From: Pseudomonadota bacterium
GTDB taxonomy: Bacteria; Desulfobacterota; Desulfobacteria; Desulfobacterales; Desulfobacteraceae
DNA length: 8,873 bases
NCBI GenBank assembly: GCA_018812385.1
Contig: JAHJDU010000607.1
Span: forward strand, 1 to 8,873
Reading direction: 5' to 3'
Part shown: in pieces, positions 1-6,299 of the stretch
Layout: each line of letters starts with the position of its first letter
Numbering within the stretch: position 1 is the first letter of the stretch
Program-made: the position numbers and the translations under genes
Notes under the pieces: model-generated
The model's database searches: none
Seen by the model: the letters and a program-made list of their open reading frames with translations, nothing else
Told to the model about the DNA's origin: nothing

Positions 1-2
1 AT

Positions 3-86
3 TTATATGTCGCTGTCCATTCTATGAATCAAAACGGGTTTGTATATTATTTGAAAAAGCGGATTTTGTTTTGGAATGGGTACTGA
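3..86 (+). CDS. Possible 3' end of a gene entering from the left edge
   Basis: This frame is open from the window edge to a TGA at 84-86 and encodes 27 residues ending in the basic-aromatic tail LKKRILFWNGY. A GC-rich hairpin follows 11 bases after the stop, which would suit a gene end. A competing plus-strand frame is open from base 2 to a TAA at 146-148, but it runs straight through the hairpin, which makes it less likely. Neither is long enough to tell from chance, and I recognise no family. The sequence left of the window would decide. Confidence 0.2.
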   Translation, partial: LYVAVHSMNQNGFVYYLKKRILFWNGY

Positions 87-96
87 TTTTTAAAAA

Positions 97-127
97 TGAA
101 GGGCCCGAGTATGAGGCGGGCCCTTCA
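97..127. terminator. GC-rich hairpin, terminator-like
   Basis: A perfect inverted repeat has arms GAAGGGCCCG (98-107) and CGGGCCCTTC (117-126), a 9-base loop and one further T-A pair outside (97/127). It stands out in this AT-rich stretch. On the minus strand the stem is followed by ATTTTTAAAAATC, an imperfect U-tract, so intrinsic termination of leftward transcription is the better fit. On the plus strand no U-run follows, although the hairpin lies just after a possible gene end at 86. It also lies only about 30 bases before the ribosome binding site of a 21-codon ORF, so a leader or attenuator structure is a second possibility. Confidence 0.5.
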
Positions 128-168
128 AATAAAGGAACTAAGTTGTAATCGAAGCGGAGGTGTCCAAA

Positions 169-234
169 ATGAAGAGTCAAGGACAAACTTTTATTACAAT
201 AAAGGATACATATTATAAAAAAATATTAATGTAA
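169..234 (+). CDS. 21-codon ORF with a strong Shine-Dalgarno
   Basis: The ATG at 169 is preceded by GGAGGTG at 156-162, with GGAGG eight bases from the start, one of the best ribosome binding sites in the window. The frame encodes MKSQGQTFITIKDTYYKKIL plus a final Met, then TAA. I recognise no family. The strong site makes translation plausible. It could be a leader peptide, a small protein, or the truncated 5' end of a lost gene. The stop codon touches the first of the two AATAGGTA dyads, and a GC-rich hairpin lies upstream at 98-126. No clear promoter fits between the hairpin and the ribosome binding site. Confidence 0.3.
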   Translation: MKSQGQTFITIKDTYYKKILM

Positions 235-253
235 ATAGGTATAAATACCTATT
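234..253. promoter_or_regulatory. Operator-like dyad, copy 1
   Basis: AATAGGTA (234-241), four bases, then TACCTATT (246-253) form a perfect 20-bp dyad; symmetry extends by one more pair if the outer A/T (233/254) is counted. An identical half-site pair with the same four-base spacing lies at 509-528. This geometry is typical of a site bound by a dimeric helix-turn-helix regulator, but I do not recognise the motif. As RNA it could form only a weak AT-rich hairpin followed by a short T-run, so a terminator role is less likely. Confidence 0.45.
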
Positions 254-508
254 TTTCCATAAATTCGATGTTTTATGCTTGTTTTTTTAACTTTTTTCTC
301 AGATATGGTCTTTTTCTAAAAAAATTAACTAATAATATCAAAATTACATTTCAAGGATTTTAAAGCTTCCCGTCCTGGATTTAAACAAAAATATTTTTGA
401 TGGAGCGCCAAGTAAAAAGCAAACATTATTTTTCAAGTTATTTCTTCACTGGATGTTTCCCCTCTAAAAGTAACCTATGTATTCATAAAATTCAATTTTA
501 TTTTCAAA

Positions 509-528
509 AATAGGTATTTTTACCTATT
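509..528. promoter_or_regulatory. Operator-like dyad, copy 2
   Basis: AATAGGTA (509-516), TTTT, TACCTATT (521-528) repeats the dyad at 234-253 with identical half-sites and spacing. Its right half overlaps TTGACG (527-532), a good -35 hexamer for rightward transcription, but no convincing -10 lies 16-18 bases downstream (TAAGGG at 17). Overlap of a dyad with a -35 is typical of a repressor site, so a weak or activator-dependent promoter is possible. The regulator is unknown and none is encoded in the window. Confidence 0.45.
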
Positions 529-540
529 GACGCGCTTGTT

Positions 541-589
541 CAGGTTTGTTAAGGGATCGTAATTAATAATTCCCAAAATAGCAAACCTG
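541..589. repeat. Nested inverted repeat
   Basis: Outer arms CAGGTTTG (541-548) and CAAACCTG (582-589) enclose inner arms GGGA (553-556) and TCCC (571-574) around an AT-rich centre. The arms are separated by short unequal spacers, so the predicted structure is an imperfect stem with internal loops. It begins 12 bases after the second AATAGGTA dyad. It could be a second protein-binding site or a structured 5' leader; no downstream gene is close enough to decide. Confidence 0.3.
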
Positions 590-736
590 TTAAGATTTAG
601 CGATGGAAAGCCGCTGATAATGCTGAAATTGATACGATAAAAGTAAAAAAACACTTTTAATTTGTTCTGGAATTGAGTCGTTGGTCAAAAAGGAATTAAT
701 TGGTTGATAAAAATATCCTTTATATGAAGGCGTGAA

Positions 737-916
737 ATGCTTAGAATTGATGAATGTAAAATCACTTTTTTTTATGATGGCAGTGTGTTGGTCACAACTT
801 TGGCAAAAGAATTTTTATGCCTTGATTATTCAGAAGTTTTATTGTTGTTTAAAGAAGCAAACAAGCATAAAATTGAACACACACACGAGCCAATATCATG
901 CAGTTTCATAAACTAA
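737..916 (+). CDS. Small hypothetical protein (59 aa)
   Basis: The ATG at 737 is preceded by AAGG at 727-730, six bases away, a good ribosome binding site. The 59-residue frame looks coding: a strand-like start (residues 1-20, including ITFFYDGSVLV), then a probable amphipathic helix (about 21-43, LAKEFLCLDYSEVLLLFKEA), then a His-rich tail with KHKIEHTH and a Cys near the end. There is no signal peptide or membrane segment. I do not recognise a family. No clear sigma-70 promoter is seen upstream. A weak AT-rich hairpin with a T-run (about 974-995) lies downstream and could end the transcript. It is the only plus-strand ORF of this size in the window that is not antisense to a real gene. It may be genuine or a chance frame. 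Confidence 0.35.
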   Translation: MLRIDECKITFFYDGSVLVTTLAKEFLCLDYSEVLLLFKEANKHKIEHTHEPISCSFIN

Positions 917-1068
917 AAAAATAAATGTTTGGTATTCTTTCACGAGCTATCTGAAACAGCAGGCTTGGCTAATAAGTGTTTTAAAAAACATTTTTAATAA
1001 TCAAGAAAATTAGGATTTTATAGATGGATACCCCTCTTAAACTATGCATACCATAGCTCCTGATGGGA

Positions 1069-1176
1069 TTATAAACCATTCTTTCGCATTAAGGTTAATA
1101 GAAATTTTGGGTCCATAGCGGTTTTGTATACGACTTTGCATTCAAAATGATAGTCCGGAATATCAAAGGGACTCAT
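1069..1176 (-). pseudogene. Possible remnant of a flavin-reductase-like gene
   Basis: A 35-codon minus-strand frame, open from an ATG at 1176 inside the 3' end of the preceding gene to a TAA at 1069, contains DYHFECKVVYKTAMDPKF. From memory this resembles the C-terminal part of FMN-binding split-barrel flavin reductases, where a strand ending in ECK/ECR-V-Y leads into a D-P-x-x-F-L segment. After this stretch the similarity stops and the frame closes. The rest of the domain, including the N-terminal FMN-binding part, is absent, so this would be a fragment and not a working enzyme. It overlaps the upstream gene by 14 bases. A short genuine ORF, or the frameshifted tail of the preceding gene, are alternatives. 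Confidence 0.3.
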
Positions 1177-1516
1177 GGCCTTCTTTTTTTAAAAGTGCCT
1201 CATACCAGCAGGCAAATTCAAACATCCCCCTTATTTTTTCATCATTGTTGATGATCCCCAGGCACATTTCAAAGGCTCCCTGGGCAAAGGAATTGGAGTA
1301 TTCATCATGATCAGTCTGGGTTAAAAATTCCCGGATCAGGACCTGGGTGGTGCGGTTGGTTTTGTCTTTTCTGATATCAATGGGGTCTTTGGGTTCCTGG
1401 AACGGGTTCCAGTCTTCATAGCCTTTTTTAAGAATCTGGTTCTGGCCTCTTTTTCCCATGGCATCAAAAATAGCTTTTTTTCTCTTTTCAATTTCTTCGG
1501 GGGTAAATTTATCCAT
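1163..1516 (-). CDS. Conserved-looking hypothetical protein (117 aa)
   Basis: I do not recognise a named domain. The protein is soluble and charged, with an N-terminal helix rich in Glu and Lys (FTPEEIEKRKKAIFDAM), a central segment with WNPFQEPKDPIDIRKDK, then a helical C-terminal half with a conserved-looking FACWYEALLKKEG. There is no signal peptide and no membrane segment. The start is placed at the ATG at 1516 because GGAG (1526-1529) and AGGA (1520-1523) precede it. An in-frame ATG at 1543 would add nine residues but has no ribosome binding site. With the chosen start the gene overlaps the end of the YkgJ-like gene by eight bases, which implies translational coupling. The DPIDIRKD-type motif is reminiscent of uncharacterised proteins from sulfate reducers; that is recollection only. 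The function is unknown. Confidence 0.75.
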   Translation of the reverse strand: MDKFTPEEIEKRKKAIFDAMGKRGQNQILKKGYEDWNPFQEPKDPIDIRKDKTNRTTQVLIREFLTQTDHDEYSNSFAQGAFEMCLGIINNDEKIRGMFEFACWYEALLKKEGHESL

Positions 1517-2159
1517 CTTTCCTGACTCCAAGGTATTCTTCATTAAAATCTGTAACCATGGTCATTGAAACAGGAATTAACATTTCATGCATTTTAATAT
1601 TATTGGATTTTATATCCTTTACCAATTGGGCGGAAAGAAGCTGGAGCTGGGTATAAATTTTATCCATATTCAATGTCGGGTAGGGTTTTCCCTGTACAAA
1701 ATTTGTCCGGCCGCAGATATGGCTGACACCGGCTGTGGAAGTCGGGATTCCATAAATCCTGCAGGTAAGAGGCCTGTGCTCATACATGACACACAGGTCG
1801 TTCTCCCCCAAAAGGGGACACCTGACCCTTTCCTGGGACATTTTACCGACTATTTCCAATTCGTTTGCACCGTTTTTAACTTCTTTGTATGCATCCCGTT
1901 TCATCTTTGTAAGAGCCCGGTCCGTTTTGCCGGCAATTTCAATAAGATCATTTTTTTCTTTGCCCGTAAATTTTTTTAAGAATTTATCGTTTAAATACAG
2001 GGCTTCTATGAGGGTCAGATCAAAAATGGCATAGCAGCAGTCACTGCATTTTTCCCTGCAGAACACTTCTTTGGGAAAATCTTTTTTTACACGGTCAAAC
2101 ACGGCATCTGCCATATGGACCACGGCTTCATATTTGACAAAGTGTTCTCTTAAATTCAT
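1509..2159 (-). CDS. YkgJ-family cysteine-cluster protein
   Basis: This 216-residue soluble protein has the cysteine pattern of the YkgJ family (putative zinc- or iron-chelating domain, UPF0153-like). The N-terminal cluster is C34-x3-C38-x2-C41-C42. It is followed by C114 in RCPLL, C123 in LCVMY, and C133 in the signature HRPLTCRIYG (residues 128-137), with a further Cys at 149. These residues probably bind a metal or an Fe-S cluster. No enzymatic reaction is established for most family members, so none is assigned. The C-terminal helical part (about 160-216) is unremarkable. The ATG at 2159 has AAGG nine bases upstream. The gene follows mnmE after 56 bases with no visible terminator, so it is probably co-transcribed with the cluster, and it overlaps the next small gene. 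Confidence 0.85.
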   Translation of the reverse strand: MNLREHFVKYEAVVHMADAVFDRVKKDFPKEVFCREKCSDCCYAIFDLTLIEALYLNDKFLKKFTGKEKNDLIEIAGKTDRALTKMKRDAYKEVKNGANELEIVGKMSQERVRCPLLGENDLCVMYEHRPLTCRIYGIPTSTAGVSHICGRTNFVQGKPYPTLNMDKIYTQLQLLSAQLVKDIKSNNIKMHEMLIPVSMTMVTDFNEEYLGVRKDG

Positions 2160-2215
2160 AATGTTTATCCTTTATTCAATACGGATCTGAAAAATTATCA
2201 AGTTTTACGGCGGCA

Positions 2216-3604
2216 CTATTTGCCAATACAAAAATTATTAAAAATAGTATCCAGTATATCCAAAGACGCGGTTTCCCCTGTAATTGTTCCAAGAGAATCA
2301 ATACTGTTTTTAAGATCAATTGCCATGGTTTCTTCTTCCAGGGGTTGGGTTAACCCTGCTTTTACTGCTTCAAGACTTTCAACTGTCTGTTCCAGGGCTT
2401 TTTTATGCCGCAAATTAGGAATAACCGATGATTTTTCCATGTCCAGGCCGGCTATTGTGATTTCCACTATTTTTTGTTTTAATTCTTTAATCCCCAGGTT
2501 TAAAAGGGCGGATATTTCAATTTTTGGGAGGTGCTGGTATTTTTTTGACAGTTCAGGAACAGGGAGGCCTTTAATATCAATTTTATTAATCACAAAAATA
2601 ATTTTTTTTTCTGATTGATTTTTCAGAGGCACTATTTTTTCCAATTCCTTTTCTGAAAATACCGTTCCAGGCTCTTTCATGAACAGCACAAGGTCTGAGG
2701 CTTTAATGTGATCCATGGCCTTTTCAATACCGATAATTTCTACAAGATCATCCGTCTTGTGAATTCCTGCTGTATCCGTAATCACAAAGGGTATGCCGTT
2801 GATATTCAAGCCTTCTTCAATGGGATCCCTTGTGGTTCCGGGAAAGGTGGTTACAATAGACCGGTCCTGTTCAATGATCCGGTTCATCAGGCTTGATTTT
2901 CCCACGTTTGGCGCCCCGCAGATGGCAATGCGTATTCCATCCTTTAAGAAGCAGGCATCTTCATGCTGCCGGATAAACCCCCGGCATTTTTCAAGCACAT
3001 CATCAATTATTCCAATTTCTTTTTCAGATGGTTCAAAGGGGTCCACATCATCTGGAAAATCAATATTTGCCTCAAGAAAGGACAAAAAATGAATGAGGTT
3101 TTCTCTTAATTCCTGGATCTGGCTTTTTAATACCCCAAGATTCTGAGTTGCGGCAAATTTCAGCGATTTTGCTGATTTTGCATTGATAATATCAGCCACT
3201 GCTTCTGCCTGGGTCAGGTCAATTCTCTGGTTTAAAAAGGCACGTTTTGTAAATTCTCCGGGTTCGGAAAGCCGTGCACCCTGGGAAAGAATTTCATTAA
3301 GAAGGGTTCTTAATACAATGGTTCCGGAATGGGCCTGAATTTCCACAACATCCTCTGCTGTATACGAACAAGGCCCTTTCATGGGAATCAATAAAACCTC
3401 GTCCAGAATATCCTTGTTTTTGGTATCAAAAATATATCCGTGATAAACTCTGTGGGAGTCTAATTTTGTATGTCCAAAAGGCCTGTTTTTTGTTTTTGAA
3501 AAAATCTTTGACGCGATATCAAAAGCTTTTGGACCGGAAATACGTATGACACCAATACCGCCGCTTCCATAGGGAGTTGCTATTGCGGCAATTGTATCAT
3601 TCAT
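2216..3604 (-). CDS. mnmE: tRNA modification GTPase MnmE (TrmE)
   Basis: With MnmG, MnmE installs the (carboxymethyl)aminomethyl group at C5 of the wobble uridine (U34) in certain tRNAs, using a folate one-carbon unit and GTP. The 462-residue length is normal. The N-terminal folate-binding domain starts with the typical TIAAIATPYGSGGIGVIRISG (residues 4 onward) and is followed by the helical domain. The G domain is complete: P-loop GAPNVGKS (230-237), switch TTFPGTTRD (252-260), DTAG (277-280), NKID (340-343) and SAL (365-367). The protein ends in the catalytic C-terminal motif CIGK, with Cys459. The ATG lies six bases after the jag stop and has no recognisable Shine-Dalgarno, so translation is probably coupled to jag. 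All key residues are present and the gene looks intact. Confidence 0.97.
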   Translation of the reverse strand: MNDTIAAIATPYGSGGIGVIRISGPKAFDIASKIFSKTKNRPFGHTKLDSHRVYHGYIFDTKNKDILDEVLLIPMKGPCSYTAEDVVEIQAHSGTIVLRTLLNEILSQGARLSEPGEFTKRAFLNQRIDLTQAEAVADIINAKSAKSLKFAATQNLGVLKSQIQELRENLIHFLSFLEANIDFPDDVDPFEPSEKEIGIIDDVLEKCRGFIRQHEDACFLKDGIRIAICGAPNVGKSSLMNRIIEQDRSIVTTFPGTTRDPIEEGLNINGIPFVITDTAGIHKTDDLVEIIGIEKAMDHIKASDLVLFMKEPGTVFSEKELEKIVPLKNQSEKKIIFVINKIDIKGLPVPELSKKYQHLPKIEISALLNLGIKELKQKIVEITIAGLDMEKSSVIPNLRHKKALEQTVESLEAVKAGLTQPLEEETMAIDLKNSIDSLGTITGETASLDILDTIFNNFCIGK

Positions 3605-3610
3605 GGTGTT

Positions 3611-4528
3611 TTATTTTGTTAACTGTCTTTTTCCCCTAAAGGAATTTTTCTTTTTAGGGAAAATCACAAGTCTTCTATAGTAGCCGTCACCCATGCTTTG
3701 GGTTCTGACCTGGTTGTCATCTTTTAGGGCCAGATGGACAATACGTCTGTCCTGGGCGCTCATCTGGTTTATTGTTGCGGGACGGCCTGTTTTTTTGGCT
3801 TTGTCCGCCATTTTATGGGCCAGGTGTTTAAGATTGGATTTCCGGGTTTCCATGTATCCCTCGATATCCACCTTGACCCTAACCCTGGCTTCACTCTTTC
3901 GGTTGATAATTTTATCAGTTAAAAACTGCATGGCATCAAGGGTCTGGCCCTTTCTGCCAATCAGAATACCGGAATTTCCGCCTTCAATGCTTAAGGTCAG
4001 CCTGTCAGATTCTGTGCTGGCACTTACCTTGGCATCGTCAGTGATCAGATCCACCATTTTTTGTAATGCTTCTATCCCAAGAGCAACAGCCTCTTCAGAC
4101 ACATCAACAGCCTCTTCGAACACATCGACTGCCTTTTCAGACACGTCGACCGGCTCGGGTTCGTCCAAGGAATTGAATTCTTTTTTTCGAGTTGGTTCAG
4201 GTCTTGGTTCTTCAACTTTTCGAGTCGGTTCAGGTCTTGTTTTTTCGACTTTTCGAGTTGCTTGAAGCCTTGTTTCTTCACCAAATGCCTCATCCACAAT
4301 GGATCTTATCCCTTCCAGCTCAGCCTGGGCTTCCATGTCAGCAATATCCATATCTGGAAGAACAACTCTGATTTTGGCGTCTTTCCTGCCAACAATTCCA
4401 AAAATTCCTGAAGCCCCTTCTGAAATTACATCATATTTTAATTCATTTTTAGAAAGTGTTAATTTTGTACAGGCATTTTTAATAGCGAGATCTATATCTT
4501 TTCCGCTGAAGTCTTTAGTTTGTGCCAT
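3611..4528 (-). CDS. jag: Jag/KhpB-type RNA-binding protein
   Basis: This 305-residue protein is encoded beside yidC as is usual for Jag (also called KhpB or EloR), which in Firmicutes binds RNA and influences cell elongation. Its role in this group is less known. Domains in order: Jag_N (about 1-57), a charged low-complexity linker (about 88-148), a KH domain (about 150-222) with the GxxG loop GRKG at 191-194, and an R3H domain (about 230-292) with the RxxxH motif at R261 and H265. A Lys/Arg-rich tail ends the protein. The linker is built of short repeats (entered separately) and is the unusual part. AGGAGG lies four bases before the ATG. The gene starts 12 bases after the yidC stop and ends six bases before mnmE. 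Confidence 0.93.
   Translation of the reverse strand: MAQTKDFSGKDIDLAIKNACTKLTLSKNELKYDVISEGASGIFGIVGRKDAKIRVVLPDMDIADMEAQAELEGIRSIVDEAFGEETRLQATRKVEKTRPEPTRKVEEPRPEPTRKKEFNSLDEPEPVDVSEKAVDVFEEAVDVSEEAVALGIEALQKMVDLITDDAKVSASTESDRLTLSIEGGNSGILIGRKGQTLDAMQFLTDKIINRKSEARVRVKVDIEGYMETRKSNLKHLAHKMADKAKKTGRPATINQMSAQDRRIVHLALKDDNQVRTQSMGDGYYRRLVIFPKKKNSFRGKRQLTK
4089..4151 (-). repeat. Three 21-bp repeats in the jag linker
   Basis: Three head-to-tail units (4089-4109, 4110-4130, 4131-4151) differ from one another at a few positions. Each encodes an acidic heptad, read on the minus strand as VDVSEKA, VDVFEEA and VDVSEEA (residues 127-147 of Jag). Unit length is a multiple of three, so gain or loss of units keeps frame. 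The heptad spacing could form a short helix. The divergence between units argues for an older expansion. Confidence 0.8.
4187..4285 (-). repeat. Three 33-bp repeats in the jag linker
   Basis: Two close units (4187-4219 and 4220-4252) and a more diverged third (4253-4285) encode a basic-proline unit of the form TRKVEKTRPEP, TRKVEEPRPEP (from about residue 91 of Jag). Together with the adjacent acidic 21-bp repeats they make a linker whose first half is basic and whose second half is acidic. Unit length is again a multiple of three. Confidence 0.75.
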
Positions 4529-4540
4529 ATTACCTCCTGC

Positions 4541-6217
4541 TTACGAAAGTTTCTTTTGAATATAATACTGCTGTCCCATGGATATGATATTGTTCACAAA
4601 CATATACAGAACCAGTCCTGCCGGGAAATTGATGAAAATTACGGTCATGAATATCGGCATTAACATCATCATTTTGGCCTGCATGGGATCGCCTGCAGTT
4701 GGAGTCATTTTTTGTTGCAACAAAAATGACGCACCCATTAAAAGTGTCAGCATGGGGATGCCATGGGGTTCCTGCATCATTGGAATTGCAAAATTAAAAT
4801 TAAACAGTCTGTCCGGGGCGGATAAATCGGATATCCATCCGATAAATGGTGCGTGTCTCAGCTCAATGGCCTGGTAGAGCATCCTGTACAGTGCAAAGAA
4901 AATCGGCATCTGGACCAGTAAGGGCAGACATCCGCTTGCCGGATTGACTTTATAGGTTTTGTAAAGCCCCATAATTTCCTGATTCATTTTCTGCTTGTCA
5001 TTTTTATATTTTTCCCGAATCTCCATCATCAAAGGCTGAACTTTTTTCATTTCATTCATTGATTTGTAACTCTTGGTTCCCAGGGGCCAGAAAATCAGTT
5101 TAATGAGAATCGTCAAAAGGATAATAGCCACGCCATAGTTTGGGATTACACTATAAATCATGTTCATGGTGATCAAAAGCGGCTTGGCAATCACATTAAA
5201 AAATCCCAAATTGATTGCATTTTTAAGACTATTGTCATAACTGCCCAATATTTTTTGGCTTTTCGGGCCCATATAAAAAGTAAAGGAATAGACCCCTTGT
5301 TGACCCGGGTCCAGCCGATCCATTTTCCGGATATAATTATTGGTGACCATGTCATTGGCATAGAAAAGCTTTACGCCGGCATCAATGGTGTCCCCATTAG
5401 TATTTAATCTGGGCATGACGGCCGTCATAAAATACCGTTCAGAATATCCAGACCAACCGATTTTTCCCGTATAGGTATTTTTTTCTTCTATGTCATCCGG
5501 ATCAATGTCCATATATTCTTCATTAACAAAAACCACTGGCCCTTCAAATGCAAATCTGGACCTTTTTTTGGTCTCTTCATCAAAAAATCCCGGCGTTGAA
5601 ATCACGAGTGAATCATTTAAGGACGTGCCAGATCCGTTTTGAAAAACAATATCACAATCAATCATGTATGAATCTGCCTTAAAGGTAAAAACCTTTTTCA
5701 CCACAATCCCATTGGATGTTCCCAAAATAAATTCAATGGTTTTCTCACCCTCAAACACAGATGTCTTATTAGTATCAATTTTTGCTGTGTAGACTGCATC
5801 TTTTAACCCGGGGACAGACTGCCCTTCAAGATCGAAAAACAGGGTCCCAGACACAAGCTGCTCCGGCACCAATTGCTTTAAAGGAGAGTCTTTTTTATTT
5901 GTTTTGTTATAATTTTTGAGTTCAAAGCTTTTAACGGCAGCACCTTGCTCGGAAATGGCAATATTATAAAGAGGGGTTGATATGGAAATGGTTCGATAAT
6001 TTTTTTTCTGGGCCGCAACAGCTTCAGGCACGATACCTGTCATAGTTTTATATTCGGAAACATTTTGACTTTTTTCCTGAACCTGATCCGCACTCCGGTC
6101 TTGAACTTGCTGGGGTTGATTATTAGGCACGGGCGGCTTTACAAAAAATGTCTGATATCCCACAAGGACTACCACTGAAAGCACAACCGCTAATAATAAT
6201 CGTTTTTGTTCATCCAT
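4541..6217 (-). CDS. yidC: Membrane protein insertase YidC
   Basis: YidC inserts and folds inner-membrane proteins, alone or with SecYEG. At 558 residues it is the long Gram-negative form. An N-terminal membrane anchor (about 7-26, LLLAVVLSVVVLVGYQTFFV) is followed by a Gln/Pro-rich stretch and a large periplasmic domain (about 75-325). The conserved five-helix core follows: membrane segments near 358-380, 428-450, 485-502 and 518-545, with the cytoplasmic hairpin MKKVQPLMMEIREKYKND (about 390-407). The groove position that is Arg366 in E. coli appears to be Lys373 here (LTILIKLIFWPLG), a conservative charged substitution. NFPAGLVLYMFVNN (530-543) is the family's C-terminal signature. AGGAG lies three bases before the ATG. 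An 82-base gap separates it from yidD. Confidence 0.97.
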   Translation of the reverse strand: MDEQKRLLLAVVLSVVVLVGYQTFFVKPPVPNNQPQQVQDRSADQVQEKSQNVSEYKTMTGIVPEAVAAQKKNYRTISISTPLYNIAISEQGAAVKSFELKNYNKTNKKDSPLKQLVPEQLVSGTLFFDLEGQSVPGLKDAVYTAKIDTNKTSVFEGEKTIEFILGTSNGIVVKKVFTFKADSYMIDCDIVFQNGSGTSLNDSLVISTPGFFDEETKKRSRFAFEGPVVFVNEEYMDIDPDDIEEKNTYTGKIGWSGYSERYFMTAVMPRLNTNGDTIDAGVKLFYANDMVTNNYIRKMDRLDPGQQGVYSFTFYMGPKSQKILGSYDNSLKNAINLGFFNVIAKPLLITMNMIYSVIPNYGVAIILLTILIKLIFWPLGTKSYKSMNEMKKVQPLMMEIREKYKNDKQKMNQEIMGLYKTYKVNPASGCLPLLVQMPIFFALYRMLYQAIELRHAPFIGWISDLSAPDRLFNFNFAIPMMQEPHGIPMLTLLMGASFLLQQKMTPTAGDPMQAKMMMLMPIFMTVIFINFPAGLVLYMFVNNIISMGQQYYIQKKLS

Positions 6218-6299
6218 TCTCTCTCCTAATACCTAAAATAATTTGTAACAACACGGCACTTTAAATTTAAAAAGGAAAACAATGAGGCATCTGGATAAA
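6218..6299 (-). other. Gap between yidD and yidC
   Basis: These 82 bases hold the yidC ribosome binding site (AGGAG three bases from the ATG) and an AT-rich centre. No U-tailed hairpin is visible, so read-through from yidD into yidC is likely. No convincing -35/-10 pair was found, but an internal promoter cannot be excluded. It is the widest gap between rpmH and jag. Confidence 0.5.

Larger units (their letters stand above)
1..1162. other. AT-rich region without long genes
   Basis: No ORF above about 60 codons is supported here, and the base composition is visibly more A+T-rich than the genes to the right. It contains a GC-rich hairpin near the left end, a 21-codon ORF with a strong ribosome binding site, two identical operator-like dyads, a nested inverted repeat, a 59-codon plus-strand ORF and a short minus-strand frame resembling a gene remnant; each has its own entry. 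The stretches 255-505, 590-725 and 917-1068 hold only short, repeatedly interrupted frames and oligo-A/T runs, and I see nothing else in them. The mixture suggests a region of gene decay or the border between the conserved cluster and accessory DNA. That is inference. Confidence 0.6.

Noticed and set aside
400..513. A 37-codon plus-strand ORF starting with MERQVKSK
   Set aside because: It has no ribosome binding site and low-complexity aromatic and Ser content, and it ends inside the second dyad. It looks like chance.
640..662. Short AT-only hairpin around AAAAGT and ACTTTT
   Set aside because: A six- to seven-pair A/T stem is expected by chance in this composition.
1587..1979. A 130-codon plus-strand ORF opposite the YkgJ-like gene
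   Set aside because: The minus strand carries the recognisable cysteine signature. This frame is its shadow.
3693..4265. A 190-codon plus-strand ORF opposite jag
   Set aside because: It is antisense to a gene with clear KH and R3H motifs. Its Ser/Thr-rich composition mirrors the jag repeats, and it has no independent support.
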